Shown in pieces: positions 48,173 to 57,342 of a stretch of DNA of 64,000 nt (position 1 is its first letter; each line of letters opens with the position of its first letter). Made by a program: the position numbers and the translations under genes. The notes under the pieces were generated by a model. The model had not been told where the DNA came from. It made no database searches and saw nothing but the letters and a program-made list of their open reading frames with translations. This DNA comes from Planctomycetota bacterium (GTDB lineage Bacteria > Planctomycetota > SZUA-567 > H5-PLA8). The stretch lies in assembly GCA_023150555.1 (NCBI GenBank), contig JAKLKQ010000001.1, positions 124,001 to 188,000 of the forward strand, in the 5' to 3' direction.

Positions 48173-49144
48173 ATGCCGATGGTCGATAAACCCATGCCCG
48201 AGTTGCTGCGCTACGAAGGCCGCAGCCCGAAACCGAAGGACTTCGACGCCTATTGGGACGCCGGCCTGGCCGAGGCCGCCGCGATCGACCCCAAGCCCGA
48301 GCTGAAGCCCGCGGCCTTCCAGGCCCCGGGCGCGGAGTGCTTCGAGCTGCGCTTCACCGGAACCTTCGGCGCGCGCGTCCACGCCAAGTACCTGCGCCCC
48401 CGCGGGGCCGCCGAGGACGTGAAGAAGCGCCCCACCCTGCTGCTCTTCCACGGCTACAGCGGCAGCAGCGGGAGCTGGTTCGAGCACCTTTCGTGGGTCG
48501 GCCAGGGCTTCTGCGTCGCGGCGCTGGACTGCCGCGGCCAGGGCGGGCAGTCGCAGGACACCGGCACCGTCACCGGCAACACGCTGCGCGGGCACATCAT
48601 CCGCGGCCTCGACGACCCCGACCCGAAGAAGATGCTCTACCGCAACATCTTCCTCGACACGGCGATCCTTGCCCGCGTCGTCGCCGGCTTCAAGGAGGTC
48701 GATCCAAACCGCCTGGGAGCCACCGGCGGCAGCCAGGGCGGCGCGCTGACGCTCGTCTGCGCGGCGCTGGTGCCGGCGATCAAGCGCGCGGCCTCGACGT
48801 ACCCATTCCTCTGCGACTACCGCCGCGTCTGGGAGATGGACATGGCCGAGCGCGCCTACGAGGAGCTGAAGATGTACTTCCGGCTCTTCGACCCGCGGCA
48901 CGAACGCGAGGAGCAGATCTTCGAGCGCCTGGGCTACATCGACGTGCAGTGGCTGGCCCCGCGCATCAAGGCCGAAGTCCTGATGGCCGTCAGCCTGATG
49001 GACAACGTCTGCCCGCCGTCCACGCAGTTCGCCGCGTACAACAAGATCACCGCGAAGAAGAGCCTGGTCGTCTACCCGGACTTCGGGCACGAGGCTCTGC
49101 CCGGCCTGGCCGAGAAGTACCTGCCGTTCTTCCTGGGGATGTAA
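48173..49144 (+). CDS. Acetyl xylan esterase / cephalosporin-C deacetylase (CE7)
   Basis: A 323-residue alpha/beta hydrolase of carbohydrate esterase family 7, which removes acetyl groups from xylo-oligosaccharides and similar sugars in the cytoplasm. The CE7 motifs are present: RGQGG after DC, the nucleophile motif GGSQGG with its serine, and a terminal HE in FGHEAL; SLMDNVCPPST supplies the acid region. Length is normal and there is no signal peptide. The aldo/keto reductase gene follows by 16 bp. Confidence 0.9.
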   Translation: MPMVDKPMPELLRYEGRSPKPKDFDAYWDAGLAEAAAIDPKPELKPAAFQAPGAECFELRFTGTFGARVHAKYLRPRGAAEDVKKRPTLLLFHGYSGSSGSWFEHLSWVGQGFCVAALDCRGQGGQSQDTGTVTGNTLRGHIIRGLDDPDPKKMLYRNIFLDTAILARVVAGFKEVDPNRLGATGGSQGGALTLVCAALVPAIKRAASTYPFLCDYRRVWEMDMAERAYEELKMYFRLFDPRHEREEQIFERLGYIDVQWLAPRIKAEVLMAVSLMDNVCPPSTQFAAYNKITAKKSLVVYPDFGHEALPGLAEKYLPFFLGM

Positions 49145-49160
49145 CCATAAAGGAGGCACG

Positions 49161-50141
49161 ATGGCCGTCTACGCCGCCGACCCGAAGCGCTACGAGAAAC
49201 TGCCGTACCGCCGCTGCGGCGCCACCGGCCTGAAGCTGCCTCCGATCATCCTGGGCGGCTGGCACAACTTCACCGACGAACACGGCGTCCGCGAACTGCT
49301 GACCGGCGCCTTCGACCGCGGCATCACGCACTTCGACCTCGCTAATAATTACGGCCCGCCGCCGGGCATCGCCGAGACGCTGACGGGGCAGGTCCTGGCC
49401 GGCGACCTGGCCGCGCACCGCGACGAGCTGATCGTCAGCAGCAAGGCCGGCTACACCATGTGGCCCGGGCCCTACGGCGACGGCGGCAGCCGCAAGTACC
49501 TGCTCGCGAGCCTGGACGCGTCGCTCAAGCGCCTGCGGCTCGAGTACGTGGACATCTTCTACCACCACCGCTTCGACGCGGAGACGCCGCTCGACGAGTC
49601 GCTCGCCGCGCTGGAGCAGGCCGTGCGCCAGGGCAAGGCGCTGTATTCCGGCCTGAGCAACTACGGCGCGCCGGCGCTGGCCGAGGCCTGCACGAAGGCC
49701 ACGCCCGCGCACGCGCTGTGCATCTACCAGGGCAAGTACTCGATGCTGACGCGAAAAATGGAACAGGGCGTGCTGGAAGCTGCGGCGCGCGGCGGCCTGG
49801 GCGTGACCGTCTTCAGCCCGCTCGAACAGGGCATCCTCGCCGGGCGCTACCTCGGCGGCGTGCCCGATGGCAGCCGCGCCACGCGGCAGGGCGACGAGTG
49901 GCTCAACGCGCGCATGAAGCCCGCGACGGTCGAGAAGCTCAAGAAGATCGACGCGCTGGCCAAGCGCCGCGGGCAGAGCATGGCGCGGCTGGCGCTGACC
50001 TGGGTGCTGCGCGACCCGCGCGTGACCTGCGCGCTGATCGGCGCCAGCTCCGTCGCGCAGCTCGACGACAACCTCAAGGCCGCCACCGACGCGCCCCTGA
50101 CCGCCGAGGAGCAGGCTGAGATCGAACAGATCCTCGCCTGA
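49161..50141 (+). CDS. Aldo/keto reductase, YghZ-like
   Basis: A 326-residue NADPH-dependent reductase with the AKR tetrad: Asp in FDLANNYGPPP with Tyr, Lys in SSKAGYTMWPGPYG and His in FYHHRFD, plus the C-terminal cofactor motif ALIGASSVAQL. It closely follows the pattern of Escherichia coli YghZ (L-glyceraldehyde 3-phosphate reductase), including the NNYGPPPG and GGSRKYLLASLD phrases. It is co-directional and close to the CE7 esterase gene; GGAGG precedes the ATG. Confidence 0.92.
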   Translation: MAVYAADPKRYEKLPYRRCGATGLKLPPIILGGWHNFTDEHGVRELLTGAFDRGITHFDLANNYGPPPGIAETLTGQVLAGDLAAHRDELIVSSKAGYTMWPGPYGDGGSRKYLLASLDASLKRLRLEYVDIFYHHRFDAETPLDESLAALEQAVRQGKALYSGLSNYGAPALAEACTKATPAHALCIYQGKYSMLTRKMEQGVLEAAARGGLGVTVFSPLEQGILAGRYLGGVPDGSRATRQGDEWLNARMKPATVEKLKKIDALAKRRGQSMARLALTWVLRDPRVTCALIGASSVAQLDDNLKAATDAPLTAEEQAEIEQILA

Positions 50142-50206
50142 CGACGCTTCGCCGGCTGCTTGAATTCCCGCGCAAGAACGGGTCTAATGCCTTCCGTCGT
50201 ACGCGT

Positions 50207-50281
50207 TTCCGGGTGGTGTAATTGGTAACACAGAGGTTTTTGGTACCTCCATTCCAGGTTCGAGTCCTGGCCCGGAAACCA
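50207..50281 (+). tRNA. trnQ: tRNA-Gln (UUG anticodon)
   Basis: A full cloverleaf can be folded: acceptor stem TTCCGGG with CCCGGAA, D stem GTGT/ACAC, anticodon stem GAGGT/ACCTC with loop TTTTGGT giving anticodon TTG, and T arm CCAGG-TTCGAGT-CCTGG. The CCA end is encoded. It stands alone between the aldo/keto reductase gene and a leftward unknown. Confidence 0.95.
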
Positions 50282-50418
50282 ACAATTCCTGCCTCTATTC
50301 GTCGGCTTTTCCTTCCCCGTATGCGCAATGGATAGACTTCGCGCGCAGCGGTGCCATTTGCGAATGACGATTGCCTCGCCCGGACATGAAGTGCCCGTTC
50401 GACACGAGTTCTCTTCAT

Positions 50419-50446
50419 GCCAATCGTCAATCGTAAATTGTAAATG
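50419..50446. repeat. Heptamer tandem repeat (GTAAATC type)
   Basis: Four 7-bp units (GCCAATC, GTCAATC, GTAAATT, GTAAATG) lie just beyond the stop of the leftward gene at 50451. Confidence 0.6.
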
Positions 50447-50450
50447 CGCG

Positions 50451-51116
50451 TCAGCGCTCTTCGAGCGCGTCGAGGATCTCGTCGAAGTCCTTGCGGGCGG
50501 AGGCCATCTTGCCGGGCGGGGCCGTGGCCACCAGCACCAGGTACTGGCCGGGCGTGCCGGACTCGGCGACGTAGATGCGCTGGCGCAGACGGTCGTCGCC
50601 GGCACCCAGCGTGGCGAAGACGAAGCGGCGTTCGCCGGCCTTCTTGGCTTCCATCTCGCCCACAACGCTGCCGCCGCGCTTCTTCTTGCGCACCTGGCCG
50701 AGGTAATCCTTCAGCCACTCGCGGGGGCTTTCGGAGCCCTTGCTGGGCAGCAGGCGCGCGATAACGTGTGCTTCGATCTTGCGGTTGCGCAGCTCCATCT
50801 CGCCGCCGCCGCCGATGTCCTCCCAGTCCGCGGGCATGGGCGTGCTCAGGCCCCCGCCGCTGGCCTTGGCCTGCTTTTTGGGCTTCTCGGTCTTGTCCTC
50901 TTGCGGCTCGGCCTCTTCGATGGGGACCGGCGTGGCGGCTTCGGTCTTCCCGGCGGGTTCCTCGGTGGCGGTCTTCTCTTCGGTGGCCGTCTTCTCTTCC
51001 GTCTTCTGGGCCTCTTCGTCCTTCTTCTTTTTGCGCTCACGCGCATCCGCCGCCGCGCATGCGACCAGCGCGGCCAGCAGGACAGTCAGGAATATGCGGA
51101 TGCGCAGCACGGGCAC
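50451..51116 (-). CDS. Secreted protein of unknown function with charged linker
   Basis: A 221-residue product with a signal peptide or lipoprotein-like start (MPVLRIRIFLTVLLAALVAC), then a Lys/Glu/Thr-rich linker with two EEKTATEE copies, then a compact alpha/beta domain (about 95-221) with phrases IEAHVIARLLPS, RRFVFATLGAG and YLVLVATAPPGKM. The GTG start at 51116 is preceded by AAGGAGG. No family is recognised; the C-terminal domain looks like a small ligand-binding fold. Confidence 0.7.
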   Translation of the reverse strand: MPVLRIRIFLTVLLAALVACAAADARERKKKKDEEAQKTEEKTATEEKTATEEPAGKTEAATPVPIEEAEPQEDKTEKPKKQAKASGGGLSTPMPADWEDIGGGGEMELRNRKIEAHVIARLLPSKGSESPREWLKDYLGQVRKKKRGGSVVGEMEAKKAGERRFVFATLGAGDDRLRQRIYVAESGTPGQYLVLVATAPPGKMASARKDFDEILDALEER

Positions 51117-51153
51117 GGCCTCCTTTACGACCCTTACTCTACCGCGCGGGCGG

Positions 51154-52314
51154 CTACTGCGCCACCTTTACCTCGGGGGCGAAGGCGTAGTCGGCCCACT
51201 TGCCGCCGACGTCGCCCTGCACGGGCCCGCCGCGGTGGAAGTAGACGCGGTACTTGAACGCGAGGGACTCGCCCTTGCGCAGCGTGTAGTCGCCGTTCTT
51301 CAGGAAGCCCCACTTGTAGTAGCTGTGCGCGAAGGGGTTGGCGCCGAAGAGCCCGTAGTCGCGGACGTGCCACGGCGTGGGATGGCGCAGGTTGAACGGG
51401 TGGTCCATGATCGCGATGCCGAGGTGCTGGCCTTCGACCTGCCCGTGGTAATCCACCCACGCGGCGGGCTTGCCCCAGCATTCGTTCTCGCCGATGCCGC
51501 CGGCGGCGTTCTCGATCAGGCCCGTGCGGTTGCCGTCCATGGTGGTGGGCACGCGGATCGCGCAGAGCCCGCCCTCCTTGGTGTCGCCGAACTTCACGTC
51601 GCCCACGTCGGCATGGAAGGTGACGGACAGGTCGAAGATGCGCCCTTCCTGCGATACGTTCCACGCGGTGAAGACGCGCGTCTCGCTGCACTGCTTCTTG
51701 TGCTGGTTGTCCTCCCAGTGCAGCCGTTCGGTGAAGCGCCCGAAGACCGGGCCGCCGACCAGTTCGTCGAAGCCCTGGTGCGTCTGGTACGCGAAGCCCT
51801 CGGCCTCGCTCCAGTTGTCCGTGCCGTTGACGTCGCCGTACGCGACGTAGAGCCCGCGGTGGTGCGGGTGGTCGTTCTTCTCGCCGTCCACGTCCGTGCG
51901 CATGGGATAGTGGCGCGTGACGTTCACGCCGCCGGGCCCCAGCACCGGGTAGAAGAACGGGCGCGCTTTCAGCGGGTACTCGCCTCCGAAGGCGTAGCGG
52001 TACGTCGTCAGCGGCTTGCCGTTGATCTCGAACGCGACGCCCTTACCGGGCTCGTCGGTCACCTTCACGCCGCCGTGGCGGTAGCCTTCGGCGCCCAGCT
52101 CGACGCTCAGGCCGCGCGACTGCTTCGCGCCCAGGCCGGGGAGCACGAAGGCGAGCTTCGCGCCGTCGAGCTGGCAGGGAATCGGGCGCGCGGTGTCGGA
52201 CTCGGTCAGGCGCGCCTGCGTCTGGCCCTTGGCGGCGGCGCCGAGGTCCACGGACAGCGGCGTGTCGCAGCGCGCGTGCGGGCCGGCGTTGACGGTGAGT
52301 TTGAGCGTAGCCAC
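51154..52314 (-). CDS. PmoA-family / DUF6807 protein
   Basis: A 386-residue protein of the PmoA-type family common beside Gfo/Idh and sugar isomerase genes in Planctomycetota and Verrucomicrobiota. The family motif HPHHRGL follows the RTDVDGEKND segment, and later phrases MDHPFNLRHPTPWHVRDYG and FFYPVLGPGGVNVTRHYP match it. No signal peptide is visible. Biochemical function is not established; a role in carbohydrate metabolism is inferred from neighbours. The sugar isomerase gene lies 44 bp upstream. Confidence 0.85.
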   Translation of the reverse strand: MATLKLTVNAGPHARCDTPLSVDLGAAAKGQTQARLTESDTARPIPCQLDGAKLAFVLPGLGAKQSRGLSVELGAEGYRHGGVKVTDEPGKGVAFEINGKPLTTYRYAFGGEYPLKARPFFYPVLGPGGVNVTRHYPMRTDVDGEKNDHPHHRGLYVAYGDVNGTDNWSEAEGFAYQTHQGFDELVGGPVFGRFTERLHWEDNQHKKQCSETRVFTAWNVSQEGRIFDLSVTFHADVGDVKFGDTKEGGLCAIRVPTTMDGNRTGLIENAAGGIGENECWGKPAAWVDYHGQVEGQHLGIAIMDHPFNLRHPTPWHVRDYGLFGANPFAHSYYKWGFLKNGDYTLRKGESLAFKYRVYFHRGGPVQGDVGGKWADYAFAPEVKVAQ

Positions 52315-52357
52315 GTGAGAACTCCTTTCCGCGATCGTTCGCGAAAGACTGCGGGAT

Positions 52358-53185
52358 CTATTTCACCTGCGCTTGCGCCTTCTTGAGCGTCTCGATGCTG
52401 ATGCGCGCGGTCTCTTCCGCGCCGGGCTTGTAGTCGAAGACCTCGACCGAAACCCATCCGTCGTAGCCGATGTCCTTCAGCGCCTGCAGGATCGGCACGA
52501 AGTCCTCGTCACCCATCCCCGGCCCGCGCAGGTTCGGGTCGTTGGCGTGAAAGTAGGCCACGTCGCGGCCGCCGGTCAGGCGGATGGTGTCGGCGACGGG
52601 GCGCTTCTCGCCGAACATCGCCTTCACGTCGAGGTGCAGCTTGACGCCGGGCGAGCCGACCTCGCGCACCAGCAGCTGCCCTTCGGCGGCGGTGTTGATG
52701 AAGTTGCAGTTGTCGGCGGGCGTGAGCGGCTCGAAGGCGATCGTCACGCCGGCGGCGTGGGCCTTTTTCCCCAGGCGGCGCAGGATTTCGACCATGCGCT
52801 GCCAGCTTCCGAGCCACGAGTCCTTCGGCATGACGGTGCGCTGCTTGGGGCTGCCCCACACCATCACGCGCCCGCCCAGGTCTGCGCAGAGCCCGATCAG
52901 GGTCTCGACGTAGGCCTCGGTGCGCTTGCTGACTTGCGGGTCGAGACTGTTGATGTGGAGGCCTTCGGGCTTCAGCAGCAGCCAGTGCAGCCCGGTGACC
53001 TCGACGCCCGCCGCTTTCGCCGCCTTGCGCCACTCGGCGCGCTTCGCTGGCGAGATCTCGCGCGCGTCGTCGCCCAGCGTGAACGGCGCGACCTCCACGC
53101 CCTGGTAGCCGGCCTGCGCGGCGTGCGCGAAGACCTTCTCCAGCGGCCAGCCCTGGAAGAGTTCGTTGCAGATGGCGAACTTCAT
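52358..53185 (-). CDS. Sugar phosphate isomerase/epimerase (TIM barrel)
   Basis: A 275-residue xylose-isomerase-like TIM barrel. Metal-ligand positions appear as Glu in GVEVAPF and FEPLTP, Asp in HLDVKA and Glu in VSVEVFDYKPG, and the His pair near AYFHANDPN. Such enzymes isomerise or epimerise sugars or inositols. It lies 14 bp after a Gfo/Idh oxidoreductase gene and before the PmoA-like gene, a common trio in these phyla. The substrate cannot be read off. Confidence 0.9.
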   Translation of the reverse strand: MKFAICNELFQGWPLEKVFAHAAQAGYQGVEVAPFTLGDDAREISPAKRAEWRKAAKAAGVEVTGLHWLLLKPEGLHINSLDPQVSKRTEAYVETLIGLCADLGGRVMVWGSPKQRTVMPKDSWLGSWQRMVEILRRLGKKAHAAGVTIAFEPLTPADNCNFINTAAEGQLLVREVGSPGVKLHLDVKAMFGEKRPVADTIRLTGGRDVAYFHANDPNLRGPGMGDEDFVPILQALKDIGYDGWVSVEVFDYKPGAEETARISIETLKKAQAQVK

Positions 53186-53198
53186 CCTCGAAGACTCC

Positions 53199-54206
53199 TT
53201 ATTTCGGCGCGGGCAGGTCGACGGAGCGCTTCTCGCGCGCGGAGGTGTAGATCGCCGTCAGCAGCGCGTTGGCGCGTCGGCCTTCGGCGCCGTCGCAGAC
53301 GAGCTTGTCGGTCTCGCCGTTGACGACGGCGGCGATGTTCTCCACGGAGGTCTTGTACGGCACGCAGCGCTGCAGCCTCGCGGCGCGCGCGTCGTCGAAG
53401 AAGGTCCATTTGGGTTCGTCGAACGTCGTCAACACGCCGCCTTCGGTGCCGTGGATCTCGATACCGGCGTACGGGCTGTCCTTCGGATAACTGGTGGTGC
53501 CCATGATCGAGCCCAGCGCGCCGTTGCGGAAGCGCAGCAGCGCCAGGCCCAGGTCCTCAGTCTCGATGTTCTCGTGCGCGAAGATGCCCGTCTGCGCCGC
53601 GACGACCTGCTCGACGGGACCCATGTGCCAGAGGATCTGGTCGATCTGGTGGATCGTCTGGTTGGCCAGCGAGCCGCCGCCGTCCATCTTCCAGGTGCCG
53701 TGCCAGGCCCTGGCGCCTTCGAAGTACGACGGCGCGCGGTACCACTTCAGGCGCCCTTCGCCCAGGATCAGTTTGCCGAAGAGGCCCTGCTGCACGGCGA
53801 AGTGGATCTTCTGCTGCTCGTCGCTGAAGCGGGAGTTGAAGTCGACGGCCAGCAGCACGCCGGCCTTCTTGCACGCGGCGATCAGTTCGTCGCAGGCCTG
53901 CACATTCACGTCCATGGGCTTGGCGACGACGACATGCTTGCCCGCCTGCGCGGCCTGGATGCCCTGCTTCGCGTGCAGGCCGCTGGGCGTCATGATGTAG
54001 GCGATGTCGACGTCCTTTCTGGCCAGCAGCGCGTCGTAGGACTTCTCGCCGGCGACCTCGAACTCCTTGGCGACCTGCGCGAGTCGCTCCTCGTTGAGGT
54101 CGCAGACGGCGGTGAGCTTGCAGTTCTTGGAATCGCGCACCCACTTGCAGCAGGCGCGCCCCATGCCCAGGCCGATCACGGCCACGCCCAGGGTCTTGGC
54201 AGCCAT
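53199..54206 (-). CDS. Gfo/Idh/MocA-family oxidoreductase
   Basis: A 335-residue NAD(P)-dependent dehydrogenase. The Rossmann loop VIGLGMG is at the N-terminus, VVAKPMDVN carries the conserved Lys of the EKP-type motif with Ala in place of Glu, and GGGSLANQTIHQIDQILW holds the catalytic-region His and Asp. It heads a leftward trio with a sugar isomerase and a PmoA-like gene. It probably acts on a sugar, sugar acid or inositol. Confidence 0.92.
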   Translation of the reverse strand: MAAKTLGVAVIGLGMGRACCKWVRDSKNCKLTAVCDLNEERLAQVAKEFEVAGEKSYDALLARKDVDIAYIMTPSGLHAKQGIQAAQAGKHVVVAKPMDVNVQACDELIAACKKAGVLLAVDFNSRFSDEQQKIHFAVQQGLFGKLILGEGRLKWYRAPSYFEGARAWHGTWKMDGGGSLANQTIHQIDQILWHMGPVEQVVAAQTGIFAHENIETEDLGLALLRFRNGALGSIMGTTSYPKDSPYAGIEIHGTEGGVLTTFDEPKWTFFDDARAARLQRCVPYKTSVENIAAVVNGETDKLVCDGAEGRRANALLTAIYTSAREKRSVDLPAPK

Positions 54207-54604
54207 AGAGATGCTCCTTCCCGGAAGCGGGAGAAGGCAGGGCCCAAAAAAAACCGGCGCCGAAAGGTACTCTAGCAGTCCGTTGAAAAGAGGCCGGGCC
54301 GCGTTGCGAGGGATTTTCGAACTGAACGAGGCCCGCGAAGCGGAGCCGTAGTTGGAGGCTACGGCGAGCGTAGCGGAACGAAGTTCAGGACGAAAAGACC
54401 CGCAACCCTCCGGGCAACCTTGTCATGCGGTCCGGACCTGCGTTGCGCTTCGCTGCGGCGTATCTTCTCGATACGCCTCGACTCCGCGCGCCTTGGTCCG
54501 AATCACAATCCAAGGCTGCGTGCCCGGACCCTTTTCAACGGGCTGCTAGCTACAGGATACCCCGCGGCGCCGGAGATTCCGGTCCCGATTTCGAGTGTAA
54601 AGGC
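54207..54604. other. Intergenic region holding the terminal-inverted-repeat element
   Basis: This 398-bp gap between gnd and the Gfo/Idh gene is mostly the 278-bp element at 54272-54549. No protein gene is supported. The bases before it hold an A-run (54246-54253) near the Gfo/Idh leader. Confidence 0.5.
54272..54549. mobile_element. 278-bp MITE-like element with 19-bp terminal inverted repeats
   Basis: The left end CTAGCAGTCCGTTGAAAAG (54272-54290) matches the right end at 54531-54549, read in reverse complement, at 18 of 19 positions, and similarity continues imperfectly inward for about 20 bp. Inside are two further hairpins: GCTAC/GTAGC near 54358-54374 and an 8-bp stem at 54457-54477. 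It contains no gene. Size, ends and lack of coding fit a non-autonomous element or a large REP-type repeat. A clear target-site duplication was not found. Confidence 0.75.
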
Positions 54605-56017
54605 CTACTTGCCGGGCATCCACTCGGTGTGGAAGCTGCCGTCCTTGTCGGTGCGGCGGTAGGTGTGCGCGCCGAAGTAGTCGCGCTGCGCCTGCACCAG
54701 GTTGGCGGGCAGCCGCGCGGTGCGGTACGCATCGAAGTACATCAGGCTCTCGGACAGGCCCGGCAGCGGGATGCCCTGCGCGACGCCCAGGCCGACGACG
54801 CGGCGCATGGCCTCCTGGCGGCTCTCGACGGCTTCCTTGAAGGCCGGATCGAGCAGCAGGTTCTCGAGGTTCGGGTTCTTGGCGAAGGCCGCGCGGATAT
54901 CTTCCAGCAGCTTCGCACGGATGATGCAGCCGCCGCGCCAGATCCTGGCGATCTCGCCGAGCTTCAGGTCGTACTTGAACTCGTTGCTGGCGGCCTTCAG
55001 CATCGCCAGGCCCTGCGCGTAGCTGCAGATCTTGGCGGCGTACAGGGCCGCGCGGCAGTCCTCGATCAGCTGCTTCTTGTCGGCGACGGGCTTGACGGCG
55101 GGCCCGCGCAGGATCTCGCTGGCCTTGACGCGCTCGGCCTTGTAGCTGCTGATGATGCGCGCGACGACGGCGGCGTTGATCGTGGGGATCGGCACGCCCA
55201 GGTCGAGCGCGTTCTGGCTGGTCCACTTGCCGGTGCCCTTGCCCTGCGCCTCATCGAGGATCAGGTCGACGACGTACTTGCCCGTGGCGTCGTCCTTCTT
55301 CAGGAAGATGTCGCGCGTGATCTCGATGAGGTAGCTGGAGAGTTCGTTCTCGTTCCAGGCCTTGAAGATCTCGTGGAACTCGGGCGGCTGCACGCCGCCG
55401 GCGCGCTTGAGCACGTCGTAGACTTCGGCGATCAGCTGCATGTCGCCGTACTCGATGCCGTTGTGCACGGTCTTGACGAAGTGGCCGGCGCCGCGCGGGC
55501 CGATGTACGTCACGCAAGGCTCGCCGTTGACCTTCGCGCTGATGGCCTCGAAGACCGGCTTCACGTTCAGCCAGGCTTCTTTCTGGCCGCCGGGCATGAT
55601 GCTGGGGCCCCACAGCGCGCCGAACTCGCCGCCGGACACGCCCGTGCCGATGAAGTGGATGCCGCTCTGCTCCAGCTCCTTGTTGCGGCGTTCGGTGTCG
55701 GCGTAGTAGCTGTTGCCGCCGTCGATGATGGTGTCGCCCTTCTCGAGGTGCGGCAGCAGCTGCTTGATGGTCTCGTCGACCGCGGCGCCCGCCTTGACCA
55801 TGATCATGATCTTGCGCGGCGCGGCCTGCAGCTTGACGAACTCCTCGATGGTCTTGCCGCCGACGAGCTTCTTGCCCTTGTTCTCGGCGAGGAACTCTTC
55901 CATCTTCGAGGTCGTGCGGTTGTAGACCGCGACCTTGAAGCCGTTGCGCTCGACGTTCAGGACCAGGTTCTGGCCCATCACCGCGAGGCCGATGAGGCCG
56001 AATTGTGCGTCGCCCAT
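54605..56017 (-). CDS. gnd: 6-phosphogluconate dehydrogenase (decarboxylating)
   Basis: A 470-residue full-length enzyme that oxidises 6-phosphogluconate to ribulose 5-phosphate and CO2 with NADP. The cofactor motif GLAVMGQNL is at the N-terminus and NRTTSKM follows. The substrate motif GTGVSGGEFGALWGPSIMPGG, the catalytic Lys in GHFVKTVHNGIEYGDMQ, and the C-terminal RDYFGAHTYRRTD are intact. AGGAGA sits before the ATG at 56017. It lies 43 bp after the LarA-type gene on the same strand. Confidence 0.96.
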   Translation of the reverse strand: MGDAQFGLIGLAVMGQNLVLNVERNGFKVAVYNRTTSKMEEFLAENKGKKLVGGKTIEEFVKLQAAPRKIMIMVKAGAAVDETIKQLLPHLEKGDTIIDGGNSYYADTERRNKELEQSGIHFIGTGVSGGEFGALWGPSIMPGGQKEAWLNVKPVFEAISAKVNGEPCVTYIGPRGAGHFVKTVHNGIEYGDMQLIAEVYDVLKRAGGVQPPEFHEIFKAWNENELSSYLIEITRDIFLKKDDATGKYVVDLILDEAQGKGTGKWTSQNALDLGVPIPTINAAVVARIISSYKAERVKASEILRGPAVKPVADKKQLIEDCRAALYAAKICSYAQGLAMLKAASNEFKYDLKLGEIARIWRGGCIIRAKLLEDIRAAFAKNPNLENLLLDPAFKEAVESRQEAMRRVVGLGVAQGIPLPGLSESLMYFDAYRTARLPANLVQAQRDYFGAHTYRRTDKDGSFHTEWMPGK

Positions 56018-56060
56018 GTAGTATCTCCTCTTCTGAAGCGGCTTGTTTTCGTTTTGGCGG

Positions 56061-57314
56061 TCAGCGTTTCTTGACGCGGTAGAGCATCTCGCCGGCCTTC
56101 GGCACGTACAGCACGCCGTCCTTCTCGCGCCCCTGGAAGGCCTTCGGGTCGATGCTGGCCGGATCGCGGTAGCCCAGGTTGATGCGGCGGCAGCGCGCTT
56201 CCGGAATCTTCGTCGCCAGCGTAACCTGCACGCGCGGCTTCTCCACGCCGTTTTCATACGTGCCCGCGCCGCGCACGTGCGTGCTGTGCGCCAGCACACC
56301 CCACGGATACTTCTTGAAGCGGTCCCACTGCTTGGAGAAGTAGTCGCGCACGTGGTAGCCGACTTCCTCGATCACCTTGCCGTGCGTATAGCTGATCTCG
56401 TCGATGTGCGGCGCGTAGATGATCACCTCGCCGCCGTCGGCCGCGACGGGCTCCATCTTGTACATGCCCTTGCCCGCGGTCCAGATGTCGTCGTACATGG
56501 GCGGCATCACGCTCAGGATCTGCTGGTAGGGCTTTTCGACGTAGACGATGTGCTCCTTGGCGCTCAGGTCCACCGCCGCCGACCAGGCGGCGTCGGGCGT
56601 GCCGTAGTACAACCCCGCCAGGTCGTGGCCCTTCACCACCATCGCGAAGCACGATTTCTTCATAGTGATGAACGACGCCGCGCGGTCGATGATCTCGCGG
56701 ATGGGCGTCTGGCGCGTGCCGATGACCTCGTAGTTGGTGATCAGCGCGCCCAGCCAGTGCGTCAGGTTGATGACCTCGGGGCCGCCGATGCCGGGGAAGA
56801 AGTACTTGTTGCCGCCGCTGAAGCCGGCGACCTCGTGCGGGAAGACCGGCCCGCAGATCAGCACGCGGTCGTAGTCGAAAATCACCTTGTTCAGGCTCAC
56901 GTCGACGGCCTGCTTCAGGCGCCCGCCGCTGATGCGTCCGACCTCGGCCTCGGAGATCGTGCCGATGGTCTTGAACGTGCCGGGCGCGGCCCACTCGTGG
57001 TTGAGGATGCGCGTCTTCGCGAACTTGGTCTTGCGTTCCTCCGCCGTCACGCCCAGGAGTTTGTTCAGCGCGTCCTCGCTCATGGGCTGGTGCGTGCCCA
57101 GCGCGACGAGATAGTCGAGCTGCTTCGCCTTGGGCGCAATCAGTTCCTGGAAGATGCGGAACATCTGCGGCATCGGCGCGGTGCGCGTGCCGTCGGGGAC
57201 GATCACAATCACGCGCTCGCCCGCGAAGCCGTCGGCCGCGACGGCCTCGGCGACGATCGCGCGGATCTCCTGCTCGTTCAGCGTCTTGCCCGCGATGCCT
57301 TTGCCAATCGCCAT
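56061..57314 (-). CDS. LarA-type nickel-pincer 2-hydroxyacid racemase/epimerase (possible gluconate 2-epimerase)
   Basis: A 417-residue LarA-superfamily protein. LarA enzymes racemise or epimerise 2-hydroxyacids through a nickel-pincer nucleotide. The residues that bind or react in Lactobacillus LarA have clear counterparts: Asp41 and Arg44 in PDGTRTAP, His75 in GTHQPMS, His160 and Lys170 in PHEVAGFSGGNK and His186 in NLTHWLG. The 160-170-186 spacing equals that of His174-Lys184-His200. Family members include lactate and malate racemases and D-gluconate 2-epimerase. Its position between gnd and a HAD gene, near uxaE, favours a sugar acid; this is inference. The cofactor genes larB, larC and larE are not in the window. 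Confidence 0.85.
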   Translation of the reverse strand: MAIGKGIAGKTLNEQEIRAIVAEAVAADGFAGERVIVIVPDGTRTAPMPQMFRIFQELIAPKAKQLDYLVALGTHQPMSEDALNKLLGVTAEERKTKFAKTRILNHEWAAPGTFKTIGTISEAEVGRISGGRLKQAVDVSLNKVIFDYDRVLICGPVFPHEVAGFSGGNKYFFPGIGGPEVINLTHWLGALITNYEVIGTRQTPIREIIDRAASFITMKKSCFAMVVKGHDLAGLYYGTPDAAWSAAVDLSAKEHIVYVEKPYQQILSVMPPMYDDIWTAGKGMYKMEPVAADGGEVIIYAPHIDEISYTHGKVIEEVGYHVRDYFSKQWDRFKKYPWGVLAHSTHVRGAGTYENGVEKPRVQVTLATKIPEARCRRINLGYRDPASIDPKAFQGREKDGVLYVPKAGEMLYRVKKR

Positions 57315-57342
57315 GTGAAACTCCCGTCTTTCCTTGCGCGCG

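Noticed and set aside
54300..54540. Small protein genes inside the 278-bp element
   Set aside because: The frames there lack ribosome sites and the sequence is dominated by hairpins and terminal repeats.
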